A stretch of DNA of 64,000 nt from Enterococcaceae bacterium (GTDB lineage: Bacteria; Bacillota; Bacilli; Lactobacillales; Enterococcaceae): positions 1 through 64,000 of the forward strand of contig JALCOL010000012.1 in the NCBI GenBank assembly GCA_022649665.1. Direction: 5' to 3'. Position numbers and translations under genes: made by a program. This document shows, piece by piece, positions 52,196 through 60,996 of the stretch (the stretch's first letter is position 1; the number at the start of each line of letters is the position of its first letter). The notes below the pieces were generated by a model, which was given only the letters and a program-made list of their open reading frames with translations, was not told the origin of the DNA and did not search any database.

Positions 52196-52925
52196 TTTGG
52201 ATGGCCTCCTTTGCCTTTTCTGCTTCGCTGTTGATTTCTGTCAAGTGCATCGGATATTCGATGCCAACGGGCCAAGACCCTGTCAAAAAATGCCGCCAGT
52301 CGAAGATTCCTTCGTCCAATAAGGTCGTCTGCTGCTGCTCATCCACATTTTTCAAATGAAAGATCGTGATGCTTTCTTTCGTTTTCGCAAAACTTTCTGC
52401 CGCGTCTTCGCCCATCACAGCCCAATTGCCGAGATCAAACGTATAGCCGATCGGCAGCGCTTGCTCTTTGATCCTCTTTAATGCGCGTAAAACCGGCTCC
52501 AGATATCCATTTCCCGGCGTTTGGTCATTTTCGATCGTCAATTGAAATGGAAGCGGTGCTAACTGTTCTTTTGCCACTTGTGCGATCCCGGTCAAATCGC
52601 CGATATTCATCTTGACTGAGACCGCTTGCAAAAGTTCTGCTTCTTTTTTCCATTGCGCAAAATCCGGATTGAGGCCCCCCGCGGTAAAAAGCGGTTCAGG
52701 GATCGAATAGCGGATCTCCCAGCCGTTTTGTTTACCGGTTTCCAAAATAGCTAAAAGTTCTCCTTCCCGCTTTCTCGGCTCTGGCGCAAAGAATTCTCTG
52801 CGCACTTCAACGCCTTTGATCGGCGGCTTCAGTTGAGCCAGTTTTTCAAGAAAAAGTTGCTGATCTTTGATTCCGTCTCCCAGCATTGCGATCGTATTGA
52901 CAAACAGGTTCTCCACTTTCTCCAC
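52170..52925 (-). CDS. Sugar phosphate isomerase/epimerase (xylose-isomerase-like TIM barrel)
   Basis: A 251-aa AP-endonuclease-2/IolE-type barrel: VEVRREFFAP, VKMNIGDLTG, LTIENDQTPGNGYLEPVLRAL and GYTFDLGNWAVMGEDA carry metal-binding Glu, Asp and His positions. It likely isomerises or dehydrates the sugar fed to the kinase. First structural gene after lacI, six bases apart. Confidence 0.8.
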   Translation of the reverse strand: MEKVENLFVNTIAMLGDGIKDQQLFLEKLAQLKPPIKGVEVRREFFAPEPRKREGELLAILETGKQNGWEIRYSIPEPLFTAGGLNPDFAQWKKEAELLQAVSVKMNIGDLTGIAQVAKEQLAPLPFQLTIENDQTPGNGYLEPVLRALKRIKEQALPIGYTFDLGNWAVMGEDAAESFAKTKESITIFHLKNVDEQQQTTLLDEGIFDWRHFLTGSWPVGIEYPMHLTEINSEAEKAKEAIQNGESCNDR

Positions 52926-52931
52926 TCCTTT

Positions 52932-53924
52932 TTATAATGAATGACGCACAATGATCTCTGCCGGGATCTCGATCTTTTCAGCCGGCAGCGGATGCGTCAT
53001 TTCTTCCATTAAAATCCCCGCAGCGCGCTGTCCGATCACGTACGGATTTTGGTGGATCGTCGTGATCCCGGGCTTGATCAGCTCCGCCCAAAACCAGTCA
53101 TCAAATCCGCAGACACCGATGTCTTCCGGAAAACTTAAATCTTCTTTGATGATCGCTGCAACTGTCTCTGAAAGTGCATTTCCGTTCGAGGCAAAAAAGG
53201 CGGTCCGTTTCGTGAGCGGATGCTTTTCGAGATATTGGATCACATCTGCGCCGTGACCGCGCTCCTTCAGCTCAAGGACCTCGATCTCGCAATCGCTTCT
53301 TAATGTCCCGAGGCGCACACCTTCCAGACGCTCGACCCGCGGCGACAGCTCGTTGATCGGCTCAGTCACAACAACGATCTTTTGGTACCCGTGCTGAACG
53401 ATCGCTTGCGCCAAATTTTTCGAACAAGTCAGATTATCAGACTGAACAGTCGTCCACACCGGTTCATCCAAGACCCGGTCGACCAAAACAGTCGGGATCC
53501 CCGCTTCCAAAATCTGTTCATAATTGTGTGAAGCATGCGCGATCGGCTGCAAAAGCAGCCCTTCAACATTTTGATCGATCAGTTTTTGGATCGCTTTATG
53601 TTCTTCTTCAACGGAATTATTTGTATTCATAATGATCAATTGGTATTCAGTATCTTCCAACGCATCTTGCGCAGCTTTGATCAGATAGGCGGAAAACAAA
53701 TTTTCGATATCCGCGACAAGCAAACCGATCAACCAGCTCTTGCGCGTTTTCAGCCCTTGGGCTTGTTTGCTGGGCCGATAATCCTGCTCTTCGATGATTT
53801 GTTTGATCTTGGCTTTTGTTTTCAGCGACATATTGCCGTATTTTCCATTTAAATAGCGTGAGATCGTTGTTTTAGAAACGCCGGCCAAATTGGCGATTTC
53901 TTGGATCGTGACATTTTTCTTCAT
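52932..53924 (-). CDS. LacI-family repressor of the hydantoinase/HxlAB operon
   Basis: A 330-aa regulator: LacI helix-turn-helix (VTIQEIANLAGVSKTTISRYLNGKY), then a periplasmic-binding-type effector domain (GLLVADIENLFSAYLIKAAQ, IGVCGFDDWFWAELIKPGITTI). The ATG behind AAAGGAAG is the start; the open frame continues 57 codons upstream but crosses the operator region. First gene of the eight-gene operon it presumably controls. Confidence 0.9.
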   Translation of the reverse strand: MKKNVTIQEIANLAGVSKTTISRYLNGKYGNMSLKTKAKIKQIIEEQDYRPSKQAQGLKTRKSWLIGLLVADIENLFSAYLIKAAQDALEDTEYQLIIMNTNNSVEEEHKAIQKLIDQNVEGLLLQPIAHASHNYEQILEAGIPTVLVDRVLDEPVWTTVQSDNLTCSKNLAQAIVQHGYQKIVVVTEPINELSPRVERLEGVRLGTLRSDCEIEVLELKERGHGADVIQYLEKHPLTKRTAFFASNGNALSETVAAIIKEDLSFPEDIGVCGFDDWFWAELIKPGITTIHQNPYVIGQRAAGILMEEMTHPLPAEKIEIPAEIIVRHSL

Positions 53925-53943
53925 AATGATCTTCCTTTTTTCG

Positions 53944-53976
53944 TTTACCGGTTCACTATGATTGTAAGCGGTTCCC
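53944..53976 (-). promoter_or_regulatory. LacI operator and cre candidates
   Basis: TTTACCGGTTCA (53944-53955) has the central-CG half-site symmetry of LacI-family operators. TTGTAAGCGGTTCCC (53962-53976) fits the cre consensus at all but one defined base. Both precede lacI. Confidence 0.55.
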
Positions 53977-54100
53977 GAATTAAAAGCAAGCTGTTTTTTA
54001 TTTTTAAGAGAAAAAGCAGCTTCGGGACCCTGCCTATCAAAAAAAGAGCGCCGACAAAATCTTGCCGCCGCCCCGTTTTCCATTGATTCGTCCACCTCAT

Positions 54101-55150
54101 TTATTTTGCCGCGACCGGAAATTTCTGCCGAATTCTTTTCATTGTAAAATAATACAAACTGCCGAGACTGAGCCCGATCACATTATCGATGATCCGCATC
54201 GTGATCGAGGTCTGCAAACCGAAAAGTACGCTTGCGGTCGATAATGCGCCGAAACAGTTGAAAATCGTTTTATGGCGATAAAAGGAGCAGAATCCAAGCG
54301 CCAGACCGCCCAAAACCCCGAGGATCTTGACGGGGATCCACTGGACCGCAAATGCGAACAACAGTGTCCCAAGGACGACGCCAAGCAGCCGGTCAAAAAA
54401 GCGTTCTTTCAGATCGACCGCTTCATAACCTGACAACAGCGATGAAAAGGCAAAACCGACCCACATAAAGCGCTTGAACGGAAGAAAGTCGCCAAGCAAA
54501 AGGATCAGACTGACACCAAGAGCATAATAAACGAGCCAGAGATTGCGGCGGCTGAAAAATTTTTCGCCGATGTATTCGCTGGCCAAGGTTTTCCTGCGGT
54601 GCTTTTGGCGATGTTTCCCAAAAAAGATCAAAGCAAATCCGGCAAAAGCGCACAGCAAAAGTTGCGCACGCGCGCTGATATGTACCACATTTTCAGCTTG
54701 CATCGTTCCCATCAAAAAGATATATGAAAAAGAGTACAGCCCTGGATTACCCATTTTCGGATGGCTGCCGGTGATCACAAAGATCGCTAAAAGTGCGGCA
54801 AAATTGAACAGCCACTTGCTGAGCGGCAGTGTGATCTCGCTTACGACCGGCAAAACGAAAAGGATCAAAAGCACGATCCCGAGACCGGCCAGCGATTGTG
54901 TGACTTTGTAACCGAAGTCTACAAAACGGATACTCAGCAAAATGCAAAAAAGAACCACCGCCAGCGATTGATTTTCCTGCCCAAAAATACTGCTCAACCC
55001 CGATACAAAAATGATCGCGAACGCGACGAGCAGCAGATCACGGAAAACAAGCGCCTTGATAAAAAATCTTCTTTCCCCTTGGGAGCGTGCTTGGCGGATT
55101 TTTTGCGTCAGCAAAAACGGATCGAACTGCATTGCTTGATAAAAATTCAT
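54101..55150 (-). CDS. FUSC-family membrane protein
   Basis: A 349-aa membrane protein with two blocks of five or six helices and a basic loop between (GKHRQKHRRKTLASEYIGEKFFSRRN), as in FUSC/aromatic-acid exporter proteins. It is coupled to the MarR gene by a 4-bp overlap, so phenolic or other toxic-acid export under MarR control is likely by analogy. Substrate unknown. Confidence 0.75.
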   Translation of the reverse strand: MNFYQAMQFDPFLLTQKIRQARSQGERRFFIKALVFRDLLLVAFAIIFVSGLSSIFGQENQSLAVVLFCILLSIRFVDFGYKVTQSLAGLGIVLLILFVLPVVSEITLPLSKWLFNFAALLAIFVITGSHPKMGNPGLYSFSYIFLMGTMQAENVVHISARAQLLLCAFAGFALIFFGKHRQKHRRKTLASEYIGEKFFSRRNLWLVYYALGVSLILLLGDFLPFKRFMWVGFAFSSLLSGYEAVDLKERFFDRLLGVVLGTLLFAFAVQWIPVKILGVLGGLALGFCSFYRHKTIFNCFGALSTASVLFGLQTSITMRIIDNVIGLSLGSLYYFTMKRIRQKFPVAAK

Positions 55151-55596
55151 TGTTCCCCTTCCTTTTGATTATATTCATCAAGCAGCTGGTTCAGCCGCCC
55201 GATTTGCGCGATCAGGCTCGCGAATGCTGCCGGATCACTTCTTTGCGCATAATAATACGGTGCCAGCAATATTTGATAATTTTCATTCAAACTTTTCAAT
55301 CCGCACGGTGTGAGCGATAAACAATGGCTGCGTTCATCACGCGGATTACTGGTCTTCTCAGCCAGTCCCAAATCGATCAGTTTCTTCAAAGTCCGGCTGA
55401 CCGATGCTTTTTGCAGCTGCAGTTTTTGACCGATTTGATTGGCAGTCACCTGATCGGCCGCTAAAAAAATCGCTGAAAGAATATCCAGCTCATTCGTCGT
55501 TAAAGTGAGCGAACCCTGTTGCGAAAAGATCTTGCGAGCGAATTCATGCAGCACCGCGATCTCTTTTCCCATTTCGATCCAATGATCTTTCGACAA
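55147..55596 (-). CDS. MarR-family repressor
   Basis: A 149-aa MarR protein: winged helix VTANQIGQKLQLQKASVSRTLKKLIDLGLAEK followed by DERSHCLSLTPCG beta-wing. TTG start behind AGGAGGGA. A 33-bp perfect palindrome lies 10 bp upstream and overlaps its own promoter and ribosome site. Confidence 0.9.
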   Translation of the reverse strand: MSKDHWIEMGKEIAVLHEFARKIFSQQGSLTLTTNELDILSAIFLAADQVTANQIGQKLQLQKASVSRTLKKLIDLGLAEKTSNPRDERSHCLSLTPCGLKSLNENYQILLAPYYYAQRSDPAAFASLIAQIGRLNQLLDEYNQKEGEQ

Positions 55597-55606
55597 AAAA
55601 ATCCCT

Positions 55607-55639
55607 CCTTATATAGTTAACGTCGTTAACTATATAAGG
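55607..55639. promoter_or_regulatory. 33-bp perfect palindrome, MarR operator
   Basis: CCTTATATAGTTAACG (55607-55622), one central T, then its exact reverse complement (55624-55639). It includes the start of the AAGGAGG ribosome site of marR. Confidence 0.85.
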
Positions 55640-55695
55640 AAAGGAATGTGCTGTCAAGTCAAAAATGAAGCAGCTGATCCTCTCACTGCCGCAAA

Positions 55696-55956
55696 CTATA
55701 GTGCCGTGAAAAAAGTGATCAGACCGAAGATGATCCCCGGAAAGTTTGCAATCGAAAGCGGCAAGTCGCGCGGTTTTTTCCCAAGACCATAAACGACCCA
55801 AAAGCTGCAGTTGATAGCGGCTACCAGCGGCTGAATCGGATTTCCCTTTGCCCCGGCCAAATTATCGATGATCTGCGGGATATAAGAAACATACATGAGA
55901 ACCGACATGACCGTCGCGATCCAGCTGATATAAGTGATAAATTTACTGTTTTTCAT
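55696..55956 (-). CDS. SemiSWEET-type PQ-loop sugar transporter
   Basis: An 86-aa, three-helix protein with the PQ motif SYIPQIIDNL in helix one and AAINCSFWVVYGL, NFPGIIFGLITF later, as in bacterial SemiSWEETs that dimerise to move sugars. Single gene. Confidence 0.85.
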   Translation of the reverse strand: MKNSKFITYISWIATVMSVLMYVSYIPQIIDNLAGAKGNPIQPLVAAINCSFWVVYGLGKKPRDLPLSIANFPGIIFGLITFFTAL

Positions 55957-56031
55957 CCAAGAAGATCCCTTCGCATACTATTTTGCTTTATTGTAACGTA
56001 AGCAAAAACAGTTGGCAAAGATCATTGCTCA

Positions 56032-56517
56032 TCATTTATTCCAGAAAAATGTCCATTCGTCGAGGGTTTCACCGTTGTTTACGCGCCCAGCCAGCTGGTA
56101 GGCATCGATCGCACCAAAAATCGCCACGATCCACGGTCCGGCGATCGGAATGATAAAGATCCCCAAAAGAAACGCAATGATCATCACGATCCCTTTCGTT
56201 TTCTGCCCAAACCAGATCAGAGACGGCAAACCCGGAATAAACAAACCGATGATCGTCGCTAAGATTGGATTTACGACCGAACTCCCCGCGGCGCGTACTG
56301 GCGCTGCTGCGCTGCCAGCGGCTCCCGTCCGTTTGATTTTGCGCGGGTTGACACCGCACGTCAAACAGATCTCTTGATTCGGTTCGATCGTACTTCCGCA
56401 GTTGTAACAGTAGTTGATCACTTTCCCTTGTTTGACTCCGCAAGATGTGCAGAATTCCGCCTGTTTGTTCATCGGTTTTCCGCAATTTGTACAATAGTAG
56501 TTTTGGCTATTTTCCAT
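56032..56517 (-). CDS. Double zinc-ribbon membrane protein
   Basis: A 161-aa protein with two zinc ribbons (CTNCG...CTSCG at 9-27 and CYNCG...CLTCG at 37-55), an Ala-rich linker and two or three membrane helices (NPILATIIGLFIPGLPSLIWFG, IVMIIAFLLGIFIIPIAGPWIVAIFGAIDA). The helices resemble TM2-type proteins. It overlaps the Mor-type regulator by 11 bases, repeating the gene pairing seen at 0.1-2.4 kb. Confidence 0.8.
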   Translation of the reverse strand: MENSQNYYCTNCGKPMNKQAEFCTSCGVKQGKVINYCYNCGSTIEPNQEICLTCGVNPRKIKRTGAAGSAAAPVRAAGSSVVNPILATIIGLFIPGLPSLIWFGQKTKGIVMIIAFLLGIFIIPIAGPWIVAIFGAIDAYQLAGRVNNGETLDEWTFFWNK

Positions 56518-56839
56518 TCTTTTTCTCCCCCATCATTTTGTGTACTGGATTTTTTGTTGTTTTTTCTGATTCTTTGGCTGCACTTAACAGCCTTCTGATC
56601 TGTCTTTCTGAGTAATCAAAAGAAATCGCCAACTGCTGTATCTCTTCTTTTGAAAATGATTTTCCGTGCGCGATTTCTTTTTTCAGATACTCCTTCACAT
56701 ACGCCGAAGCCATCAATTTTGTTGGAAAGCTGATTGTTAATCCTTTGAAATTTCGGTACAAAATCAAACTGTCTTCCAGCGAAGTGAGTTGTGCGATCGT
56801 CTTGTAGATGCCATTCAACCCTTCGATGTCTTTCTTCAC
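56507..56839 (-). CDS. Mor-type helix-turn-helix regulator
   Basis: About 110 aa: helical N-terminus, GLTISFPTKLM strand, then helix-turn-helix (IQQLAISFDYSERQIRRLLSA) and a charged tail. Same family as 2117-2398 and 2514-2765. I favour the GTG after GGAAGGCGG; a TTG at 56866 is the alternative. It overlaps the double zinc-ribbon gene and is probably its regulator. Confidence 0.65.
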   Translation of the reverse strand: MKKDIEGLNGIYKTIAQLTSLEDSLILYRNFKGLTISFPTKLMASAYVKEYLKKEIAHGKSFSKEEIQQLAISFDYSERQIRRLLSAAKESEKTTKNPVHKMMGEKKNGK

Positions 56840-56976
56840 ATATTCGCCGCCTTCCCTTCTTCCCAACTTTCTTTCTTAGTTTAAAGGTTATTTTTTGACA
56901 TTTCCCGTTCGCAAGACAAGTCATTTTGCACTGCCATTTGCATAACATATGTCGTTTCACGCAAACGATAAAAAAA

Positions 56977-57004
56977 CCGAACCGCTGTTCACGATCCGGT
57001 TCGG
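56977..57004 (-). terminator. Terminator of the trehalose operon
   Basis: CCGAACCG (56977-56984) pairs with CGGTTCGG (56997-57004), followed on the minus strand by seven Ts. Confidence 0.85.
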
Positions 57005-57014
57005 GTCTTCTAGA

Positions 57015-58637
57015 TCATCGCAAGATCGCAAGTGCTTGGTACGGCTGCATTTCAAAGGAAGTCGTCAATTTTTTGGCAGGATAATTATTGATCAGTTCTT
57101 TCCCATTGAGAAATTCTTTCGGGATCGTCACTTTCGGATGATCCGCATAAAAATTAGTAAGAACAAGCAGTTTTTGTCCCTCATATTCGCGCAAATAACT
57201 GTACACTTGCGGATGAGCTGGCAAATAGGCTTGGTAGCTTCCGCGAGAAATGAGCGGATACGCCTTGCGCAGCGCGATCAGCTGCTGATAAAAAGGAAAG
57301 ATCTCGCCGCTTTCCAGCTCGCGCGCCGCATTGATCATCGGATAATTTTGGGCGATTTTCAGCCAAGGAGTCCCTTTTGAAAAGCCGGCATTTTTTTCTG
57401 CCGACCACTGCATCGGTGTCCGCGCATTGTCGCGCGCCTTCGTTTTGACGATCTGCAAAGCTTCTGCAGCCGATTTGCCAGCGGCTAAAAGATTTCGATA
57501 GGCGTTTTGCGCTTCGATATCTACGTAATCGGTGATATCGGCATAATCCGGGTCAAGCATCCCGAGCTCTTCGCCCATATAAATAAACGGGGTCCCGCGG
57601 TTCAAATGGATCGCGGCTGCCAGCATCTGTGCACCTTTGACGCGGTGATCCTGCCACTGGATAAAACGGTTCAAAGCCCGCGGCTGATCATGATTGTTCC
57701 AAAAAAGCGCGTTCCAGCCGTCGTTGCGGCTCATCGCTTCACCCCAGCTGTGCAGCAGCTGCTTCAATTCAGCAAAGTCGAACGCGCAAGTCGTCCATTT
57801 TTGACCTGCTTCATAATCGACTTTCAAATGATGGAAATTAAACGTCATGTCCAATTCCTTGCGGTCTGGCCGCGTATACAAGATACAATTTTCGATCGTC
57901 GTCGAACTCATTTCGCCGACGGTCACGACTGACGGATCTTTGCCGAATGTTGCGCGGTTCAGCTCCTGCAAATAATCGTGCGTGACCGGTTTATCCGTAT
58001 ATTCCGGTTTGCCGTCGTCAACCGGATTGTCTTTTAATACGGTGTCTTTCCCAATCACATTGAGAACGTCAAAGCGCAATCCTTTCACGCCTTTTTCCAG
58101 CCAAAAATCAACGACTTTGAATAACTCTTCGCGCACACGCGGGTTGCGCCAATTCAAATCGGCCTGGCTTGGATCATAAAGATGCAGATAATATTTGCCG
58201 GTATCGCCAAACGGTGCCCAGGCGCTGCCGCCGAACTTTGAGATCCAATCAGTAGGGGCATCGCGCAAAATAAAATAATCTTGATATTTTTCATCACCGG
58301 CCAACGCTTTTTGAAACCACGGATGGGCCGTCGAGACATGATTCAAAACCATATCGACCATGATTTCGATCCCGCAGCTTTTTGCTGCCGCAATAAGCTT
58401 TTCAAAGTCCTGCATCGTCCCGAAAACCGGATCGATCCCGCAATAATCTGAAATGTCGTAGCCGTTGTCCTTTTGCGGACTTGGGTAGATCGGGCTGAGC
58501 CAAAGCATGTCGACTCCTAATTTATGTAAGTAAGGCAGGCGCTGGATAATGCCCGCCAAATCTCCGATCCCATTTTGGTCAGTATCTTGGAATGATTTTG
58601 GATAAATCTGATAGATCACTTTTTCTTGCAATGACAT
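57015..58637 (-). CDS. treC: Trehalose-6-phosphate hydrolase (GH13)
   Basis: A 540-aa GH13 enzyme: VIYQIYPKSFQDTDQNGIGDL, DMVLNHVSTAHPWF, nucleophile in GLRFDVLNVIG, acid/base in TVGEMSS and FWNNHDQPR. It splits trehalose-6-P into glucose and glucose-6-P. It follows treB with an intervening hairpin, and TreR is divergent, so the assignment is firm. Confidence 0.95.
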   Translation of the reverse strand: MSLQEKVIYQIYPKSFQDTDQNGIGDLAGIIQRLPYLHKLGVDMLWLSPIYPSPQKDNGYDISDYCGIDPVFGTMQDFEKLIAAAKSCGIEIMVDMVLNHVSTAHPWFQKALAGDEKYQDYFILRDAPTDWISKFGGSAWAPFGDTGKYYLHLYDPSQADLNWRNPRVREELFKVVDFWLEKGVKGLRFDVLNVIGKDTVLKDNPVDDGKPEYTDKPVTHDYLQELNRATFGKDPSVVTVGEMSSTTIENCILYTRPDRKELDMTFNFHHLKVDYEAGQKWTTCAFDFAELKQLLHSWGEAMSRNDGWNALFWNNHDQPRALNRFIQWQDHRVKGAQMLAAAIHLNRGTPFIYMGEELGMLDPDYADITDYVDIEAQNAYRNLLAAGKSAAEALQIVKTKARDNARTPMQWSAEKNAGFSKGTPWLKIAQNYPMINAARELESGEIFPFYQQLIALRKAYPLISRGSYQAYLPAHPQVYSYLREYEGQKLLVLTNFYADHPKVTIPKEFLNGKELINNYPAKKLTTSFEMQPYQALAILR

Positions 58638-58657
58638 CGAAAATTTCTCCTTTAAAC

Positions 58658-58687
58658 AAAACCGCCGGAAAAGTCCCCGGCGGTTTT
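58658..58687 (-). terminator. Intercistronic hairpin between treB and treC
   Basis: AAAACCGCCGG (58658-58668) pairs with CCGGCGGTTTT (58677-58687), with TTTT on the minus side and the treC ribosome site 8 bp on. It may act as an attenuator or protect mRNA ends. Confidence 0.7.
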
Positions 58688-58699
58688 GAATGATTTTTA

Positions 58700-60655
58700 T
58701 TAAATCGGGGTTGCCTGCATGATCGTTTCCGCATGCTTGATATTGAGCGTATTGATCGTTGGGTCTACTTGGAAGTGATGCGAATTCGTCACGATGACCG
58801 GTGTCTGCATTGAATATCCTGCGGCCTTGACCGCTTTCAGATCAAATTCTGCCAAGAGCTGTCCTTGTTTGACATGGTCGCCTTGTTTGACATGCGCCGT
58901 AAAGTATTTTCCTTTTAATTTCACAGTATCCATTCCCAAATGGATCAGCACTTCGATCCCTTCGTCGCTGATCAGACCGATCGCATGCTTCGTCGGGAAA
59001 AGCAAGCTGACCTCGCCGTCAAATGGAGCGGTCACGCGTCCTGAGGTCGGTTCGATCACGACTCCCTGACCCATTAAACCTCCCGCGAATGCTTGATCCT
59101 GCGCTTTTTCCAGTGGCAGGATTTCTCCTTCGAGCGGAGACGCGATCGGTGTTTTGGCATGGACAGCGGTTGAAAAATCTTGCGGTGCTTCTTGCACTTC
59201 GACCGGCAACTCTTCGCCGATCCGGTCGATCTTATTGAACAGCCCGATCCGCCGAAAAGCTAAAGTCAATGTGATCGGAACTGCGATCGCGATCACCATC
59301 GCGATCAAAAAGGCTGGATAGTCTTGCGCACGGATCGCCAAGATCCCCGGCAGTCCGCCGACACCGATCGCGTTAGCACGAACTTTCATCAAAGTAACAA
59401 AAAGTCCAGCGACGCCGCTGCCGATCATCGCAGCAACAAACGGATATACATATTTCAAATTGATCCCGAACATGGCCGGCTCAGTGACCCCCAGCCACGC
59501 GGAGATCGTTGACGGGATCGAAACTTGTTCTTCTCGCTTGTCGCCCCGATGTGCAAAGATCACCGCAAGCACGGAAGCACCTTGCGCGATATTCGACAAA
59601 CAGATCATCGGCCAAAGATTCGTTGAACCGAAGTCGGCGATCAGCTGAGTATCGATCGCAAGCGTCGTATGGTGGAGACCCGTGATCACTAACGGTGCAT
59701 AAAAAGCGCCGAAGAGTGCGCCGAAGAGCCAGTTAAAGGAAGAAGTCAGGCCGCCGTTCACGACCATCGAGATCCATGAGCCGATCGTCCAGCCGATCGG
59801 TCCCAAGATCATGTGTGCCGCCAAAATCGTCGGCAAAAGTGAGAAGAACGGGACAAAGATCATCGAAACCGCTTCTGGGATATGTTTTCTAAAGAAGCGT
59901 TCCAGATAGACCAGCATGAAGCCCGCCAGCATCGCCGGGATCACTTGCGCTTGGTAGCCGATTTTATCCATTGTGAAAAATCCAAAATCCCATGTCCAGT
60001 TTTTAGCGATCTCAGCCGCCGAAGTCCCGTTCACCGCATACGCATTCAATAATTGCGGCGAGACTAAGGTGATCCCGAGAACGATCCCGAGAATCTGTGT
60101 TGTGCCCATCTTGCGCGTGATCGACCAAGTGATCCCGACCGGCAGGAAGTGGAAGATCGCTTCCCCTGGGAGCCACAAGAATCCATTGACACCACTCCAA
60201 AATGTCGAAGCTTCAACGATCGTTTTGCCGTCCAGCATACTCATCGGCACCGCTTCTAAAATATTGCGGAACCCTAAGATAAGACCGCCGACGATGATCG
60301 CCGGCAATAATGGCGTAAAAATTTCGGCTAAAACAGTCACTGCCCGCTGCAGCGGATTCAAATTTTGTTTCGCCGCCGATTTGGCAGATTCTTTTGAAAC
60401 TCCCTCGATCCCTGAGACTTTGACGAAATCATTGTAAAAATCCGGCACTTCATTACCGATGATCACTTGAAACTGGCCAGCGTTCGTAAACATTCCTTTC
60501 ACGGCTGGAATATTTTCGATCGCCTTTTTTTGGGCTTTTTCCGGATCATTCAATACAAAGCGCATCCGCGTCGCACAATGGGTCACTGCCGAAACATTGT
60601 CTTTCCCTCCCAATGCGCGCAGAAGATCGCGCCCATCTTTTTCAAATTTCCCCAT
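58700..60655 (-). CDS. treB: PTS trehalose-specific EIIBCA
   Basis: A 651-aa protein: EIIB (1-90, phospho-cysteine in VTHCATRMRF), EIIC (about 105-480, ITGLHHTTLAIDTQLI, GVTEPAMFGI) and a C-terminal EIIA (about 510-651, EGIEVLIHLGMDTVKL). The fused EIIA is not present in all TreB proteins; here it could also serve the EIIA-less EIIBC at 40617. First gene of the operon. Confidence 0.95.
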   Translation of the reverse strand: MGKFEKDGRDLLRALGGKDNVSAVTHCATRMRFVLNDPEKAQKKAIENIPAVKGMFTNAGQFQVIIGNEVPDFYNDFVKVSGIEGVSKESAKSAAKQNLNPLQRAVTVLAEIFTPLLPAIIVGGLILGFRNILEAVPMSMLDGKTIVEASTFWSGVNGFLWLPGEAIFHFLPVGITWSITRKMGTTQILGIVLGITLVSPQLLNAYAVNGTSAAEIAKNWTWDFGFFTMDKIGYQAQVIPAMLAGFMLVYLERFFRKHIPEAVSMIFVPFFSLLPTILAAHMILGPIGWTIGSWISMVVNGGLTSSFNWLFGALFGAFYAPLVITGLHHTTLAIDTQLIADFGSTNLWPMICLSNIAQGASVLAVIFAHRGDKREEQVSIPSTISAWLGVTEPAMFGINLKYVYPFVAAMIGSGVAGLFVTLMKVRANAIGVGGLPGILAIRAQDYPAFLIAMVIAIAVPITLTLAFRRIGLFNKIDRIGEELPVEVQEAPQDFSTAVHAKTPIASPLEGEILPLEKAQDQAFAGGLMGQGVVIEPTSGRVTAPFDGEVSLLFPTKHAIGLISDEGIEVLIHLGMDTVKLKGKYFTAHVKQGDHVKQGQLLAEFDLKAVKAAGYSMQTPVIVTNSHHFQVDPTINTLNIKHAETIMQATPI

Positions 60656-60996
60656 TTCTATTCCCCCTACAGATTATTTTTAACTTGTACATACATGTTT
60701 TACATTTCCATCATATACAGGTTTCAGAATAATGTAAAGGCTTGCAAAAATCCATTTCATTCGTTATTGTTTTAAATATGAAAACCATTCACATTTAATG
60801 ATTTTTCCTTTGAAAGCAAAAGAGGGAAAAATGAAAAAAATCGCGCGGGCAAGTAGGGCGCAAAGCCTACAAGTGAAAAAAAAAGCACACAAAAATTAAA
60901 TTTTGCTAATAAATTCATTGGCAAGCCTCGCAGAAACATTTACAGAAGAACCACGGACCGATACAATGAATTCAAAGCAAAACAGGAGGAATCGAT
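60656..60996. promoter_or_regulatory. Divergent treB/treR control region
   Basis: No gene. treB promoter on the minus strand: TTTACA (60733-60738) and TATGAT (60710-60715), 17-bp spacer, with a TreR-type operator AACTTGTA-CA-TACATGTT (60682-60699) just after the start of transcription. treR promoter on the plus strand: TTTACA (60939-60944) and TACAAT (60962-60967), 17-bp spacer. A further inverted repeat with arms TTGCTAAT and ATTGGCAA spans 60903-60924. The A-rich middle shows nothing. Confidence 0.7.

Noticed and set aside
53925-54095. 57-codon N-terminal extension of the LacI repressor
   Set aside because: LacI proteins begin with the helix-turn-helix; the extension covers operator and cre sites, and the inner ATG has AAAGGAAG upstream.
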